Assembly: GCA_016213695.1 (NCBI GenBank)
Contig: JACQZV010000091.1
Coordinates: forward strand, 1 to 42,081
DNA: 42,081 nt
Direction of reading: 5' to 3'
Origin: Acidobacteriota bacterium
GTDB taxonomy: Bacteria; Acidobacteriota; Vicinamibacteria; Vicinamibacterales; UBA2999
Made by a program: the position numbers and the translations under genes. Shown in pieces: positions 14,417 to 22,371 of the stretch (the first letter of the stretch is position 1; each line of letters begins with the position of its first letter). The notes beneath the pieces were generated by a model, which did no database searches, had not been told where the DNA came from, and worked only from the letters and a program-made list of their open reading frames with translations.

Positions 14417-15540
14417 CAGGTTAACCTAATTTCATTTCTCGGCAGCGCCCGGATGGACGCGGCCTTGACGACGGCCCACGCTTCGTCGCCAGGGCGCAGC
14501 GCCAGGCGCCGCCACCCGTCGCGCGTCACCAGCGCCGCCAGGCGGAACCCGCAGTCGAGTCCGACGCGCACGAACGGCCCTTCAATCGCCTCGGTCCGCA
14601 CGACCGCGCGCCAGCGGTTCATGACGCTTGAATCGGCGACATCGTGCCGCGCAAGGGCGACATCCTCCGCCCGGATGCATAGCGCCGCCTCGTGCCCCGC
14701 GTCGGCCGGGGCCTGCGCCCGGATCTCCTGTCCGGCCACGACAATCCGCGCGAGGCCGTCCTCGACGGCGGCAATCCGGCCGAGCAGAATCGTATCGACG
14801 CCGACCAGGCGGGCCGCCTCGGCGGTGGCCGGCCGATCGAAGACCTCCTGGGTGGACCCACTCTGCACGATGCGCCCGCGATCGACCAGCACCGTGCGAT
14901 CGGCGAGCGTCAGCGCGTCCACGCGATCGTGGCTCACGATGTAGGCCGGAATCGCCAGCGCGTGGATCACCGCCCGCAGCTCCTCGCGCATCTCGTCGCC
15001 GGTCGGCCGATCCAGCGCCGACAGCGGCTCGTCGAGCAGCAGCAGCCGCGGCCGCCGGAACACGGCGCGCGCGAGCGCGACGCGCTGCTGCTGCCCGCCC
15101 GAGAGCTGGCGCGGCAGCCGCCGCTCGAGTCCCCGGAGGCGGAACGTGTCGAGCAGTTCGGCGGCGCGCCGGGCGGCCGCCTCCCGTCCCAGGTGCCGTG
15201 CGCCGAACGCGACGTTCCGTTCGACGGTCAGGTGAGGAAAGAGCGCGTAGTCCTGGAGAAGCACGCCGACGTGGCGGCGGTCGGGCGCCAGATGGATGCC
15301 TCGCGCCGCGTCGAACCAGACGGTGTCGCCGAAGCGCACGTGCCCGCGCTGCGGCCGCTCCAGTCCGGCGAGACACCGCAGGATCGTCGTCTTCCCCGAC
15401 CCGGAGGCGCCGAGGAAGACGGTCACCAGCGGCTCGGCAATCGGGTCCTGCCACCGGCACGTCACACCGTGATGTTCGCCGTCGGCTGAATCCGCGGCAT
15501 GCGGGTACCGGAACTCGATGTCGACGTCGAGCAGCGTCAT
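14416..15540 (-). CDS. modC: Molybdate ABC transporter ATPase ModC
   Basis: This is the ATP-binding subunit of the molybdate/tungstate importer, 374 residues. The ABC domain shows Walker A FLGASGSGKTTILRCLAGLE, the Q-loop VGVLLQDYALFPHLTV, the signature LSGGQQQRVALARAV, Walker B LLLLDEPLSALD and the H-loop AYIVSHDRVDAL. After residue 240 comes a C-terminal extension that fits a TOBE/Mop-like domain (DTILLGRIAAVEDGLARIVV; ALCIRAEDVAL). The ATG at 15540 overlaps the modB stop as ATGA. The context of modA and modB fixes the substrate call as molybdate, although tungstate is possible. Confidence 0.9.
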   Translation of the reverse strand: MTLLDVDIEFRYPHAADSADGEHHGVTCRWQDPIAEPLVTVFLGASGSGKTTILRCLAGLERPQRGHVRFGDTVWFDAARGIHLAPDRRHVGVLLQDYALFPHLTVERNVAFGARHLGREAAARRAAELLDTFRLRGLERRLPRQLSGGQQQRVALARAVFRRPRLLLLDEPLSALDRPTGDEMREELRAVIHALAIPAYIVSHDRVDALTLADRTVLVDRGRIVQSGSTQEVFDRPATAEAARLVGVDTILLGRIAAVEDGLARIVVAGQEIRAQAPADAGHEAALCIRAEDVALARHDVADSSVMNRWRAVVRTEAIEGPFVRVGLDCGFRLAALVTRDGWRRLALRPGDEAWAVVKAASIRALPRNEIRLT

Positions 15541-16199
15541 AACGGCAGCGTCCGCCGCTGCAGCCCGTAGGTGACGACGAGCACCGAGACGGCAAAGATC
15601 AGCAGCAGCGCCGACGCCTCGTTCGCCGCCTGGTAGTCGAACGCCTGGACATCGTCGTAGATCGCGAGCGCGATGGTCCGCGTGAGGCCCGGAATGTTCC
15701 CGCCGACCATCAGCACGACGCCGAATTCGCCGACCGTGTGCGCGAAGGCAAGCACGAGCCCGGCGAGCACCGACGGCCACGACAGCGGCAGGACCACGCT
15801 GACGAAGGTGCGCGCGCCCGACGCGCCGAGACAGCGGGCGGCTTCGACCAGCCGCCGGTCGACGGCGGCAAATCCCGACGCGAACGGACGCACCGCGAAC
15901 GGCAGGTTGTAGAGCACGGAGGCGAGCAGCACGCCCGAAAATGAAAACGGGAGCGTGCCCGAGAACACCCGCTCGTACAGGCGGCCAATCGGCGTGTTCG
16001 GACCGGTGGATATCAGGAAGTAGAAGCCCAGCACCGTCGGCGGCAGCAGCAGCGGAATCGCGACCGCGGCGTCAACGACCGGGCGCCAGACGCGCCGCGT
16101 CGTCGCAAGCCAATAGGCGAGGGGCAGCCCGATGACGGCGAGCACCAGCGTGGTGAGCGCGGCAAGCTTCAGCGTGAGGCCGACGGCAACCCAGTCCAT
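15537..16199 (-). CDS. modB: Molybdate ABC transporter permease ModB
   Basis: This is the membrane subunit of the molybdate importer, 220 residues, the usual ModB size. It starts with a short N-terminus and a long first helix (LKLAALTTLVLAVIGLPLAYWL). Further segments are AVAIPLLLPPTVLGFYFLIS and GVLLASVLYNLPFAVRPFA. The cytoplasmic EAA loop that contacts ModC reads VEAARCLGASGARTFVSVVLP, and the helix AGLVLAFAHTVGEFGVVLMV is diagnostic of ModB. The gene begins 4 bp after modA ends and its TGA overlaps the modC ATG. Confidence 0.93.
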   Translation of the reverse strand: MDWVAVGLTLKLAALTTLVLAVIGLPLAYWLATTRRVWRPVVDAAVAIPLLLPPTVLGFYFLISTGPNTPIGRLYERVFSGTLPFSFSGVLLASVLYNLPFAVRPFASGFAAVDRRLVEAARCLGASGARTFVSVVLPLSWPSVLAGLVLAFAHTVGEFGVVLMVGGNIPGLTRTIALAIYDDVQAFDYQAANEASALLLIFAVSVLVVTYGLQRRTLPL

Positions 16200-16203
16200 G
16201 CCC

Positions 16204-17028
16204 TTAGACCGGCGGCGCGCCGAATCCGTAGCGCCCGAGGATCGCGCGCCCTTCTCGGCTCAGCAGGAAGTCGCGCAGTGCGACCGCCGCGGCACGGGAG
16301 CCGGCCCACGGCAGGATCAGTCCGCCCTGCACGAGCGGCGGGTACAGGTCCGCCGGGACGTCCCGGAAGCGGCCGAGCGGCCCGAGCGCCGGCGCCAGGG
16401 CCAGCGACTTCGCGATGACGGCTGCGTCGGCCGCGCCGCTCTGGACAAACTGCGCCGCCTGCGCCACGTTCTCGCCCAGGACCAGGCGGCGGCTCGCAGC
16501 CTCCCACACCCCGGCGCGCCGCATCGCCGCCTCGGCCGCCCGTCCGTACGGCGCGTGGCGCGGGTTTGCGATCGCAATCCGCTTCGCCGCGGCGAGCGCG
16601 CGAAGCCCCTCGCGCTCGATCGGGAGCGGCGAGTCCTTCGGGACCCACACCACGAGGCGGCCCGTGGCGTACGCAAACAGGTCGGCGGTCGATCCGACGC
16701 CTTTCGAGACGAGGTCGCGCGGGTACTCGATGTCGGCTGACAGGTAGACGTCGTAGGGCGCACGCTGGCGGAGCTGCGCCTGCATGCTGCCGGACGACCC
16801 GTAGGTGGCCCGCACGCGCAGGGCCGGGTGCCGCCGCGCCAGCTCGTCGCCGATCTCATCGAGCGCGAACTTCAGGTCGGCGGCCGCGGCGACCCGGAGC
16901 GTCTGCGCGGCGGCGGGCCGCTGCGCCTCGATGCGAGCGGGCGTGACGAGCGCGAGGACCACGGCAAGCAGGCCGAGCGCTCGCAGCGCTCCAGGAACCC
17001 CGGGCACTCCTCCAAGCATGTCAAGCAC
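16204..17028 (-). CDS. modA: Molybdate ABC transporter periplasmic binding protein ModA
   Basis: This is the periplasmic molybdate-binding subunit. An export signal (LRALGLLAVVLALVTPARIEAQ) leads to the ModA start LRVAAAADLKFALDEIGDEL. The oxyanion-binding GSSGSMQAQLRQ follows, then VYLSADIEYPRDLVSKG, IAIANPRHAPYGRAAEAAM and the closing segment around PLVQGGLILPWAG. Length is 274 residues from the GTG at 17028, or 271 from the ATG at 17019; the second is as likely. The gene is divergent from a molybdopterin-fold protein gene, with an AT-rich palindrome between them. Confidence 0.9.
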   Translation of the reverse strand: MLDMLGGVPGVPGALRALGLLAVVLALVTPARIEAQRPAAAQTLRVAAAADLKFALDEIGDELARRHPALRVRATYGSSGSMQAQLRQRAPYDVYLSADIEYPRDLVSKGVGSTADLFAYATGRLVVWVPKDSPLPIEREGLRALAAAKRIAIANPRHAPYGRAAEAAMRRAGVWEAASRRLVLGENVAQAAQFVQSGAADAAVIAKSLALAPALGPLGRFRDVPADLYPPLVQGGLILPWAGSRAAAVALRDFLLSREGRAILGRYGFGAPPV

Positions 17029-17052
17029 TTACACAATTTAGTATGATTTAAG
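17028..17052. promoter_or_regulatory. AT-rich imperfect palindrome between modA and the divergent gene, candidate operator
   Basis: The arms CTTA (17028-17031) and TAAG (17049-17052) bracket an AT-rich core with partial symmetry (AT at 17036-17037 and 17043-17044). It is the most AT-rich stretch nearby in a high-GC region, and a TATGAT (17042-17047) could be a plus-strand -10. It would be a fitting site for the HTH-TOBE regulator encoded at 17550, but nothing here proves that. Confidence 0.35.
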
Positions 17053-17057
17053 TCGTT

Positions 17058-17549
17058 ATGAAACACGGTTTACTGCTGTTCACGCTCCTGCTCATCGTTT
17101 CCGCGCCGGTCTTCGCGCAGACCGCCCCCCCGCTGCGCGTCCGCGCCGGCGAGCGGGATGTCCACCTGCTGGCGGCCGATCTCGCCAGGCTGCCGCGCCG
17201 CACGGTCGTGACGGCCGACGGCGGCCGCACCATCCAGTTCGAGGGTGTCCGGCTCGCCGACCTCCTCGCGCAGGCGGGCGTGACGTTCGGTCAGACGCTG
17301 CGGGGACCACGCCTGGCCACCTACGTGCTCGCGCGGGCCGGCGACGGCTACCAGGTTGTGTTCGCGCTTCCCGAGATCGATCCCGACTTTGCGGCCGACG
17401 AGGTCATCGTGGCGGATCGTCAGGACGGCGCGCCGCTGGCGGCGGGCGAAGGACCGCTCCGCGTCGTGGCGGCGGGTGACAAACGCCACGCGCGCTGGGT
17501 TCGCGGCGTGACCGCACTCGAAATCCATTCGGCAACGGAACAGCCGTAG
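17058..17549 (+). CDS. Small exported protein with molybdopterin-oxidoreductase-type fold
   Basis: This is a 163-residue exported protein. A clean signal peptide (GLLLFTLLLIVSAPVFAQ) precedes a single domain resembling the small Oxidored_molyb proteins: DVHLLAADLARLPRRTVVTA, FEGVRLADLLAQAGVTFG, YVLARAGDGYQVVFALPEID and a final WVRGVTALEIHS. I do not see the conserved Cys that would bind the Mo cofactor in full sulfite-oxidase proteins, so it may bind cofactor differently or only carry the fold. The stop TAG is followed directly by the ATG of the HTH-TOBE gene. Placement opposite modABC supports a link with molybdenum. Confidence 0.7.
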   Translation: MKHGLLLFTLLLIVSAPVFAQTAPPLRVRAGERDVHLLAADLARLPRRTVVTADGGRTIQFEGVRLADLLAQAGVTFGQTLRGPRLATYVLARAGDGYQVVFALPEIDPDFAADEVIVADRQDGAPLAAGEGPLRVVAAGDKRHARWVRGVTALEIHSATEQP

Positions 17550-17972
17550 ATGGCGCTGCTGACCGTTCGCGACGCGGCCGGGCGTCTCGGCGTGACCTAT
17601 TCCACGTTCAAACAGTGGATTTACAAAGGATCGGTCAGGTCCATCCGCACGAGCGGCGGCCACCACCGCATCGCAGAGTCAGAAGTCGATCGGCTGCTGG
17701 CCGTCCAGGGGCGGCTGCCGAAGGCGCCGCGCCGCGCCCGGTCCACTCCGGGCGTGATTGTCGCGCTGAGCGGCCGCAATCAGCTGCGCGGGGTGATCGA
17801 CGAGGTCCGGGTCGAGGGGCTCCTCGCGCAGGTCCGCCTGCGCATCGGCGACCAGCGGCTCACGGCGGTCATTACGCGCGACGCGGTCGAGGAGCTGAAG
17901 CTCAAGCGCGGCCAGCCGGCGCTGGCGGTGATCAAATCGACCGAAGTGATGATCGCCCGCGAGCCGGAGTGA
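17550..17972 (+). CDS. HTH-TOBE molybdate-responsive regulator
   Basis: This is a 140-residue two-domain protein. Residues 1-50 form an excisionase/MerR-type winged helix (LLTVRDAAGRLGVTYSTFKQ, then VRSIRTSGGHHRIAESEVDR). Residues about 66-138 form one TOBE/Mop domain (VIVALSGRNQLRGVIDEVRV; VITRDAVEELKLKRGQPALA). Proteins of this layout bind molybdate with the Mop part and DNA with the HTH. The likely role is to regulate the neighbouring mod genes and the gene just upstream, with which it is directly joined (TAGATG). The target site is unproven; the palindrome at 17028-17052 is the best candidate. It differs from E. coli ModE, which uses a different HTH and two Mop units. Confidence 0.8.
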   Translation: MALLTVRDAAGRLGVTYSTFKQWIYKGSVRSIRTSGGHHRIAESEVDRLLAVQGRLPKAPRRARSTPGVIVALSGRNQLRGVIDEVRVEGLLAQVRLRIGDQRLTAVITRDAVEELKLKRGQPALAVIKSTEVMIAREPE

Positions 17973-18011
17973 CCAGAGGCGGCGACGAACAGGCGCAGAA
18001 GCGTGCAGCCC

Positions 18012-18039
18012 TTGCGCCGGGCATCCGCCTTTTGATACG
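18012..18039 (+). promoter_or_regulatory. Possible promoter of the his leader
   Basis: TTGCGC (18012-18017) and GATACG (18034-18039) are separated by 16 bp; TACGCT (18036-18041) is an alternative -10. Transcription would start near 18046, just before the leader ATG at 18052. The match to consensus is moderate. Confidence 0.35.
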
Positions 18040-18051
18040 CTGCGGGCTTCA

Positions 18052-18135
18052 ATGTTGGTTGTCCTCCATCGCGCGCACCATCATCACCACGGCCATGCCG
18101 GCCGGCGGGGAGGACCGCGCGCGCTGAGGGACTGA
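18052..18135 (+). CDS. hisL: his operon leader peptide
   Basis: This 27-residue frame begins MLVVLHRAHHHHHGHAGRR. It contains seven His codons (codons 6, 9-13 and 15), five of them consecutive. It lies directly upstream of hisI and of a terminator, the layout of hisL in enteric bacteria, whose peptide also has seven His. Its job is to be translated, not to act as a protein: when charged His-tRNA is scarce the ribosome stalls on the His run and lets the antiterminator form. The stop TGA is at 18133-18135, beyond the segment that forms the antiterminator, so a freely moving ribosome would cover that segment. No strong Shine-Dalgarno is visible. The frame is too short for ordinary gene calls. 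Confidence 0.85.
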   Translation: MLVVLHRAHHHHHGHAGRRGGPRALRD

Positions 18136-18178
18136 AGACACCAGGACCGACACAGCCGAACGCAGCAGACCCCGCCGG
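18061..18178 (+). promoter_or_regulatory. his attenuator: alternative 1:2 and 2:3 stems
   Basis: Segment 1, GTCCTCC (18061-18067), pairs perfectly with GGAGGAC (18109-18115) and encloses the His codons. Segment 2, CCGGCGGGG (18102-18110), pairs perfectly with CCCCGCCGG (18170-18178). That second stem includes the 5' arm of the terminator, so 2:3 pairing excludes termination. The 1:2 and 2:3 stems share 18109-18110 and cannot coexist. This is the full logic of His-tRNA-dependent attenuation. Confidence 0.8.
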
Positions 18179-18198
18179 AACGTATGGCGGGGTTTTTT
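18169..18198 (+). terminator. his attenuator terminator
   Basis: ACCCCGCC (18169-18176) pairs perfectly with GGCGGGGT (18186-18193) around a 9-nt loop, followed by six T (18193-18198). It lies 15 bp before the hisI ATG, after the leader peptide. Confidence 0.92.
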
Positions 18199-18213
18199 GT
18201 TGTACGGAGTTAT

Positions 18214-18540
18214 ATGGACTTCACAAAACTTGACGGGCTGATTCCTGCGGTCGTGCAGGACTATAAGAGCGGCGAGGTGCTGATGGTGGGCTTCATGAAC
18301 CAGGAGGCCTGGGACATCACGCGGCGCACCGGGTACGTGACGTTCTTCAGCCGTACCCGGAACGCCCTCTGGACCAAGGGCGAAACGTCGGGCAACCGCC
18401 TCGCCGTGCGCGACGTGCTCGTCGACTGCGACGAGGACACCGTGCTCGTCAAGGCCGAGCGGCTCGGCGACGGCAACGTCTGCCACACCGGCGAGCGCAC
18501 CTGCTTCTTTCAGCGCGCGGAGGGGGTCACCATCCCATGA
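18214..18540 (+). CDS. hisI: Phosphoribosyl-AMP cyclohydrolase
   Basis: HisI opens the adenine ring of phosphoribosyl-AMP, step 3 of histidine synthesis. The 108-residue product covers only the cyclohydrolase domain: [40 protein letters not shown], the metal site [10 protein letters not shown] and the Cys pair in [13 protein letters not shown]. The HisE (phosphoribosyl-ATP pyrophosphatase) domain often fused to it is absent. The ATG at 18214 has CGGAG upstream and lies 15 bp after the attenuator T run; an earlier frame start at 18184 lies inside the terminator. Its TGA overlaps the hisG ATG. Confidence 0.95.
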   Translation: MDFTKLDGLIPAVVQDYKSGEVLMVGFMNQEAWDITRRTGYVTFFSRTRNALWTKGETSGNRLAVRDVLVDCDEDTVLVKAERLGDGNVCHTGERTCFFQRAEGVTIP

Positions 18541-19424
18541 AACTCAAACTCGGCATTCCGAAGGGGTCGCTGCAGGACGCGACAATCCAGCTCTTCGCGC
18601 GGGCCGGCTTCAACATCTACGTCAACACCCGGTCGTACTTCCCCACCATCGACGACCCGGAGGTCGAGTGCATGCTGATCCGCGCGCAGGAGATGGCGCG
18701 CTACGTCTGCGACGGTGTGCTCGATGCCGGCCTGACCGGCCAGGACTGGATTGCCGAGCACCAGCTCGGCGGCGCCATGAAACACCCGATCACGAGCATC
18801 GCCGATCTCATCTACGCGAAACAGAGCTTCGGCAAGGTGCGCTGGGTGCTCGCGGCGCCGGAGGATTCGCGGTTCAGGTCGCCGAAGGACCTGGCCAACG
18901 CGACAATCGCCACCGAGCTCGTGCGCGTCACCCGGGCGTACTTCGACCGTCACGGGGTGCCCGTCAACGTGGAGTTCTCGTGGGGCGCCACCGAGGTCAA
19001 ACCGCCGGTGCTCGCCGACGCCATCGTCGAAGCGACCGAAACCGGGTCGACGCTGCGCGCCAATCGCCTCCGGATCCTCGACACCGTCATGGAGTCGAAC
19101 ACGCAGCTCATCGCCAACGACGCCGCGCTCGCCGACGCCTGGAAGCGCACGAAGATCGAAAATATCGCGCTGCTGCTGCGCGCCGCCATCGAGGCGCAGG
19201 GGCGCGTCGGGTTGATGCTCAACGTCCGGCGGGCCGACCTCGACACGATCCTGTCGCTGCTGCCCGCGCTGCAGCGGCCGACGATCTCCTCGCTGAGCGA
19301 TCCCGACTGGGTCGCGGTCAACACGATCATCGAGGAGCGCACGGTGCGCGATCTCATCCCGCAGGTGAAAGCCGCGGGCGGCCAGGGGATCGTGGAGTAT
19401 CCGCTGAATAAGATTGTTCTGTAG
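18537..19424 (+). CDS. hisG: ATP phosphoribosyltransferase, long form
   Basis: HisG joins ATP and PRPP in the first step of histidine synthesis. The 295-residue product is the long, self-sufficient form with a C-terminal regulatory domain ([60 protein letters not shown]). It is therefore expected to be inhibited by histidine without needing HisZ. The catalytic part shows [18 protein letters not shown] and [19 protein letters not shown]. It starts with an ATGA overlap to hisI. After its stop comes a 24-bp spacer made of GCAGTGG words. Confidence 0.95.
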   Translation: MKLKLGIPKGSLQDATIQLFARAGFNIYVNTRSYFPTIDDPEVECMLIRAQEMARYVCDGVLDAGLTGQDWIAEHQLGGAMKHPITSIADLIYAKQSFGKVRWVLAAPEDSRFRSPKDLANATIATELVRVTRAYFDRHGVPVNVEFSWGATEVKPPVLADAIVEATETGSTLRANRLRILDTVMESNTQLIANDAALADAWKRTKIENIALLLRAAIEAQGRVGLMLNVRRADLDTILSLLPALQRPTISSLSDPDWVAVNTIIEERTVRDLIPQVKAAGGQGIVEYPLNKIVL

Positions 19425-19451
19425 GCAGTGGGCAGTGGAGTGTGAGCAGTG
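19425..19451 (+). repeat. GCAGTGG word repeat forming the hisD start region
   Basis: The spacer between hisG and hisD reads GCAGTGG twice and ends with GAGCAGTG. The last GTG (19449-19451) is the hisD start and GGAG (19437-19440) in the repeat serves as its Shine-Dalgarno, 8 nt away. Confidence 0.6.
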
Positions 19452-20687
19452 CTGACGATCGTTGACGCGGCGAACCGGCGCGCGGTGCGCGCGCTGCTGG
19501 CGCCGGGACGCACGCGCGACGCCGCGACCGAGCGGCGCGTCGCCCGGATCGTGGCCGACGTGCGCCGCGACGGCGACCGGGCGCTGCGCCTGTACGCGCA
19601 GCGGTTCGATCGCCTCGATGGCCCCCTCGAGGTCGATGCCGCCGAGATGCGCGAGGCGGCCGCGCGCGTGCCGCGCGAGGTGCGGGCGGCGCTCCGGGCC
19701 GCGGCCCGCCCCATCCGCGCCGTCGCCAGGCGCCAGGTGCCGCGCGGGTGGCGGACGCGACTCGCACCCGGGGTGGTCGTCGAACAGCGGGTCATTCCAC
19801 TCGACCGCGTCGGCTGCTACGTGCCCGCCGGCCGCTATCCCCTCCCTTCGTCCCTGCTCATGACCGCCCTCCCGGCCGCCGCCGCCGGCGTTCGGGACAT
19901 CATCGTCGCCTGTCCGCGGCCGGCGCCGGTGGTCATGGCGGCTGCGCTCGAAGCCGGCATCACGCGGATGTTTCGCGTCGGCGGCGCGCACGCGATCGCT
20001 GCGCTCGCCTACGGCACCGAGACCGTGCCGCGCGTCGATAAGATCGTCGGTCCAGGCAGCCGGTACGTCGCGGCAGCCAAGGCGCTCGTCGCCGCCGACT
20101 GCGGCATCGACTTCTATGCAGGCCCCACCGAAATCGTCATCGTGGCGTCGCGCGGCCCCGCCGCGTGGATTGCCGCCGATCTGCTGGCGCAGGCCGAGCA
20201 CGACCCGGACGCCCGCGCCGTCCTGATCACGCCAAGCCGCACGCTGGCGGCGCGCGTCGTGCGCGAGCTCAACGCGCGTATGCCCGACGCCGGCCCCGCG
20301 CGCGAAGCCCTCAGCGCCCACGGCGGCATCATCGTCACCGCATCGGCCGCCGAGGCGATGGCGCTGGCTAATTCGGTGGCGCCCGAGCACCTGGTCGTCG
20401 ATGACGAAAGGCTGGCGCGGATGGTGACGTGCGCGGGATCGGTGTTTGTCGGCCCGTGGTCGGCGCAGGCCGCCGGCGACTACGCCATCGGCTCCAATCA
20501 CGTGCTGCCGACGGCCGGCGCCGCCCGCGCCCGCGGCGGACTGTCGGCGGCCGACTTCGTCCGGCAGATCACGGTGCAGCGCCTCACGCGGGCGGGCCTG
20601 CGGCGCGTCGGCGGCACGGCGATGACGCTCGCCGGCGCCGAGGGCCTGCACGCGCACGCCGGTTCGATCGGCCTCAGGATGAAGTGA
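19449..20687 (+). CDS. hisD: Histidinol dehydrogenase
   Basis: HisD carries out the last two oxidation steps, histidinol to histidine, with NAD and a zinc ion. The 412-residue product shows VERVGCYVPAGRYP-like phrasing as LDRVGCYVPAGRYPLPSSLL, KIVGPGSRYVAAAK, the strand IDFYAGPTEIVIVA, the zinc/substrate region AQAEHDPDARAVLITPS and the catalytic APEHLVVDDE. The C-terminus GLHAHAGSIGLRM matches the usual end. The GTG start at 19449 is inside a word repeat. The stop TGA shares one base with the hisC ATG. Confidence 0.95.
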   Translation: MLTIVDAANRRAVRALLAPGRTRDAATERRVARIVADVRRDGDRALRLYAQRFDRLDGPLEVDAAEMREAAARVPREVRAALRAAARPIRAVARRQVPRGWRTRLAPGVVVEQRVIPLDRVGCYVPAGRYPLPSSLLMTALPAAAAGVRDIIVACPRPAPVVMAAALEAGITRMFRVGGAHAIAALAYGTETVPRVDKIVGPGSRYVAAAKALVAADCGIDFYAGPTEIVIVASRGPAAWIAADLLAQAEHDPDARAVLITPSRTLAARVVRELNARMPDAGPAREALSAHGGIIVTASAAEAMALANSVAPEHLVVDDERLARMVTCAGSVFVGPWSAQAAGDYAIGSNHVLPTAGAARARGGLSAADFVRQITVQRLTRAGLRRVGGTAMTLAGAEGLHAHAGSIGLRMK

Positions 20688-21724
20688 TGGTGATACAGGG
20701 TTATCCGGATCCGGGCCCCGGCCTGCGGCTGCATCTCAACGAGAACACGGGCGGCTGCTCCCCGCGCGTGCTCGAGGCGATTCGCCGCGTCCGTCCGTCC
20801 GACGTGTCCACCTACCCGTCGTACCGCGACGCGATCGCGGCCACCGCGCGGCACTTCGGCGTCAACCCCGACTGGGTGCTGCTCACCAACGGCCTCGACG
20901 AAGGCATCCTCATGGCCGCCGTCGGGCACATCGCGCGTACGCGCATCCACGACGCGGAGACGATCATCCCGCTGCCGGCCTTCGATCCGTACCCGAACTC
21001 CACCGCGGCGGTCGGCGCGGCCGCGATCCGGGTGCCGCCCGGGCGCGACTTTGCGTTCCCGACCGAGGCGGTGATCGACGCGATCACGCCCCGGACGCGG
21101 ATGATCTTTCTCAATACGCCCAACAACCCGACCGGCCAGCTCATCCCGATCGAGGATCTCCGCCGGATCGCCCGGGCTGCGCCGGGCGCCGTCGTGCTGA
21201 TTGACGAGGCGTACATCGAGTTCGGGGGGACGAGCTTCCTGCCCGAGCTCCCCGCGTGTCCGAACGTGCTCGTCGGCCGCACGCTGTCGAAGGCGTACGG
21301 CCTCGCGGGACTGCGCGTCGGCATCGTCATCGGCCAGCCGCCCGCGCTCGACCCGGTGCGCGCCGTGACGCTGCCGTTCAACATCAACGGCGTGGCGCTC
21401 GCGGCGCTCGACGCGGCACTCGGGGACGCCGAGTTCCTCCCCCGCTACGCCGCCCAGGTGCAGGAGTCGCGCGAGCGGCTCTACGCCGCCTGCCGGCGGC
21501 TCGGGCTCGAGTTCTGGCCGAGCGCCGCCAATTACGTGCTCGTGCGCGTAGGCGACACGGCGCCGTTTGTCGCGGCGCTGGCGGCGCGCCGGATTCACGT
21601 CCGCGACCGGTCGAAGGATCCGATCACGGCCGGCTGTATCCGCATCACCGCCGGCATGGTCGAGCACACCGGCGCGGCCATCGAGGCGCTGGAATCGGTT
21701 GTGGGATCGGAGCAGTCGTCATGA
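20687..21724 (+). CDS. hisC: Histidinol-phosphate aminotransferase
   Basis: HisC is a PLP enzyme of aminotransferase class I/II that makes histidinol phosphate. The 345-residue protein starts [20 protein letters not shown], the standard N-terminal LNEN. It then shows [29 protein letters not shown], the segment [24 protein letters not shown], and the PLP lysine in [16 protein letters not shown]. The C-terminal Arg that binds phosphate is in CIRITAGM. An AGGA lies about 8 nt before the ATG at 20687. Start and stop overlap the flanking genes (TGATG with hisD, ATGA with hisB). Confidence 0.95.
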   Translation: MVIQGYPDPGPGLRLHLNENTGGCSPRVLEAIRRVRPSDVSTYPSYRDAIAATARHFGVNPDWVLLTNGLDEGILMAAVGHIARTRIHDAETIIPLPAFDPYPNSTAAVGAAAIRVPPGRDFAFPTEAVIDAITPRTRMIFLNTPNNPTGQLIPIEDLRRIARAAPGAVVLIDEAYIEFGGTSFLPELPACPNVLVGRTLSKAYGLAGLRVGIVIGQPPALDPVRAVTLPFNINGVALAALDAALGDAEFLPRYAAQVQESRERLYAACRRLGLEFWPSAANYVLVRVGDTAPFVAALAARRIHVRDRSKDPITAGCIRITAGMVEHTGAAIEALESVVGSEQSS

Positions 21725-22371
21725 GTCCATCCAGAGTACGTAGGGCGGGTCCCGCGACCCAGACCCGTCGGAAGGCGGCGCGGACCCGCCGCGCGTCGTT
21801 CGACCGTCAAACCACCGAGACGCGCATCCGGGGCCGGCTGGTCGTCGACGGCCGGGGCCGCTACGACATCAGCACCGGCATCCGCTTCCTCGACCACATG
21901 CTGGAGCTCGTGGCGCGCCACGGCGGCTTCGACCTGACGCTGCGGGCGGAAGGCGACCTCGACGTCGATCAGCACCACACCGTCGAAGACGTCGGCATCG
22001 CGCTCGGCGAAGCGCTGCTCGAGGCGCTCGGCACCCGGAAAGGGATCAACCGCGCCGGCTATTTCGTGATGCCGATGGACGAGACGCTGGCCGTGGCCGC
22101 CATCGACCTGAGCGGGCGGCCGCATGCCGTGATCGATCTGAAGCTGCGCGTCCGCCGCGTCGGCGACCTGCAGAGCGAGCTGATTCACGACTTCTTCGAG
22201 GGATTCGCCTCGGCGGCGCGCGCCAACGTGCACGCCACGGTGCTGTACGGCCGGTCGAGCCACCACCACGTCGAGGCGGTCTTCAAGGCATTCGCGCGCG
22301 CGCTGCGCGTGGCCTGCGCCCGCGACGCGCGGCTGGCGCGGATGCTGCCCAGTACGAAAGGCCTGCTGTGA
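21721..22371 (+). CDS. hisB: Imidazoleglycerol-phosphate dehydratase with a repeat-derived N-terminal extension
   Basis: HisB removes water from imidazoleglycerol phosphate, using two metal sites. The catalytic body runs from about residue 24: [34 protein letters not shown], the metal motif [20 protein letters not shown], and the second motif [20 protein letters not shown]. Only this domain is present; there is no histidinol-phosphatase half. Residues about 6-23 are basic ([18 protein letters not shown]) and are encoded by a REP-like palindrome also found near metK. Homologues usually start just before the RRAS/RKT segment, so this extension is unusual. The ATG at 21721 overlaps the hisC stop and no other start codon lies in frame before the body. 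Confidence 0.93.
   Translation: MSPSRVRRAGPATQTRRKAARTRRASFDRQTTETRIRGRLVVDGRGRYDISTGIRFLDHMLELVARHGGFDLTLRAEGDLDVDQHHTVEDVGIALGEALLEALGTRKGINRAGYFVMPMDETLAVAAIDLSGRPHAVIDLKLRVRRVGDLQSELIHDFFEGFASAARANVHATVLYGRSSHHHVEAVFKAFARALRVACARDARLARMLPSTKGLL
21738..21790 (+). repeat. REP-like palindrome (family A) inside the hisB 5' end
   Basis: ACGTAGGGCGGGTCCCGC (21738-21755) is an exact complement-strand copy of 13894-13911 near metK. GGCGGGTCC (21744-21752 region) can pair with GGACCCGCC (21782-21790). The whole element lies inside the reading frame and encodes HisB residues 6-23. Confidence 0.75.

Noticed and set aside
17021-17026. TTGACA on the minus strand as the modA -35 box
   Set aside because: It overlaps the proposed modA start, so the -10 would fall inside the coding region.
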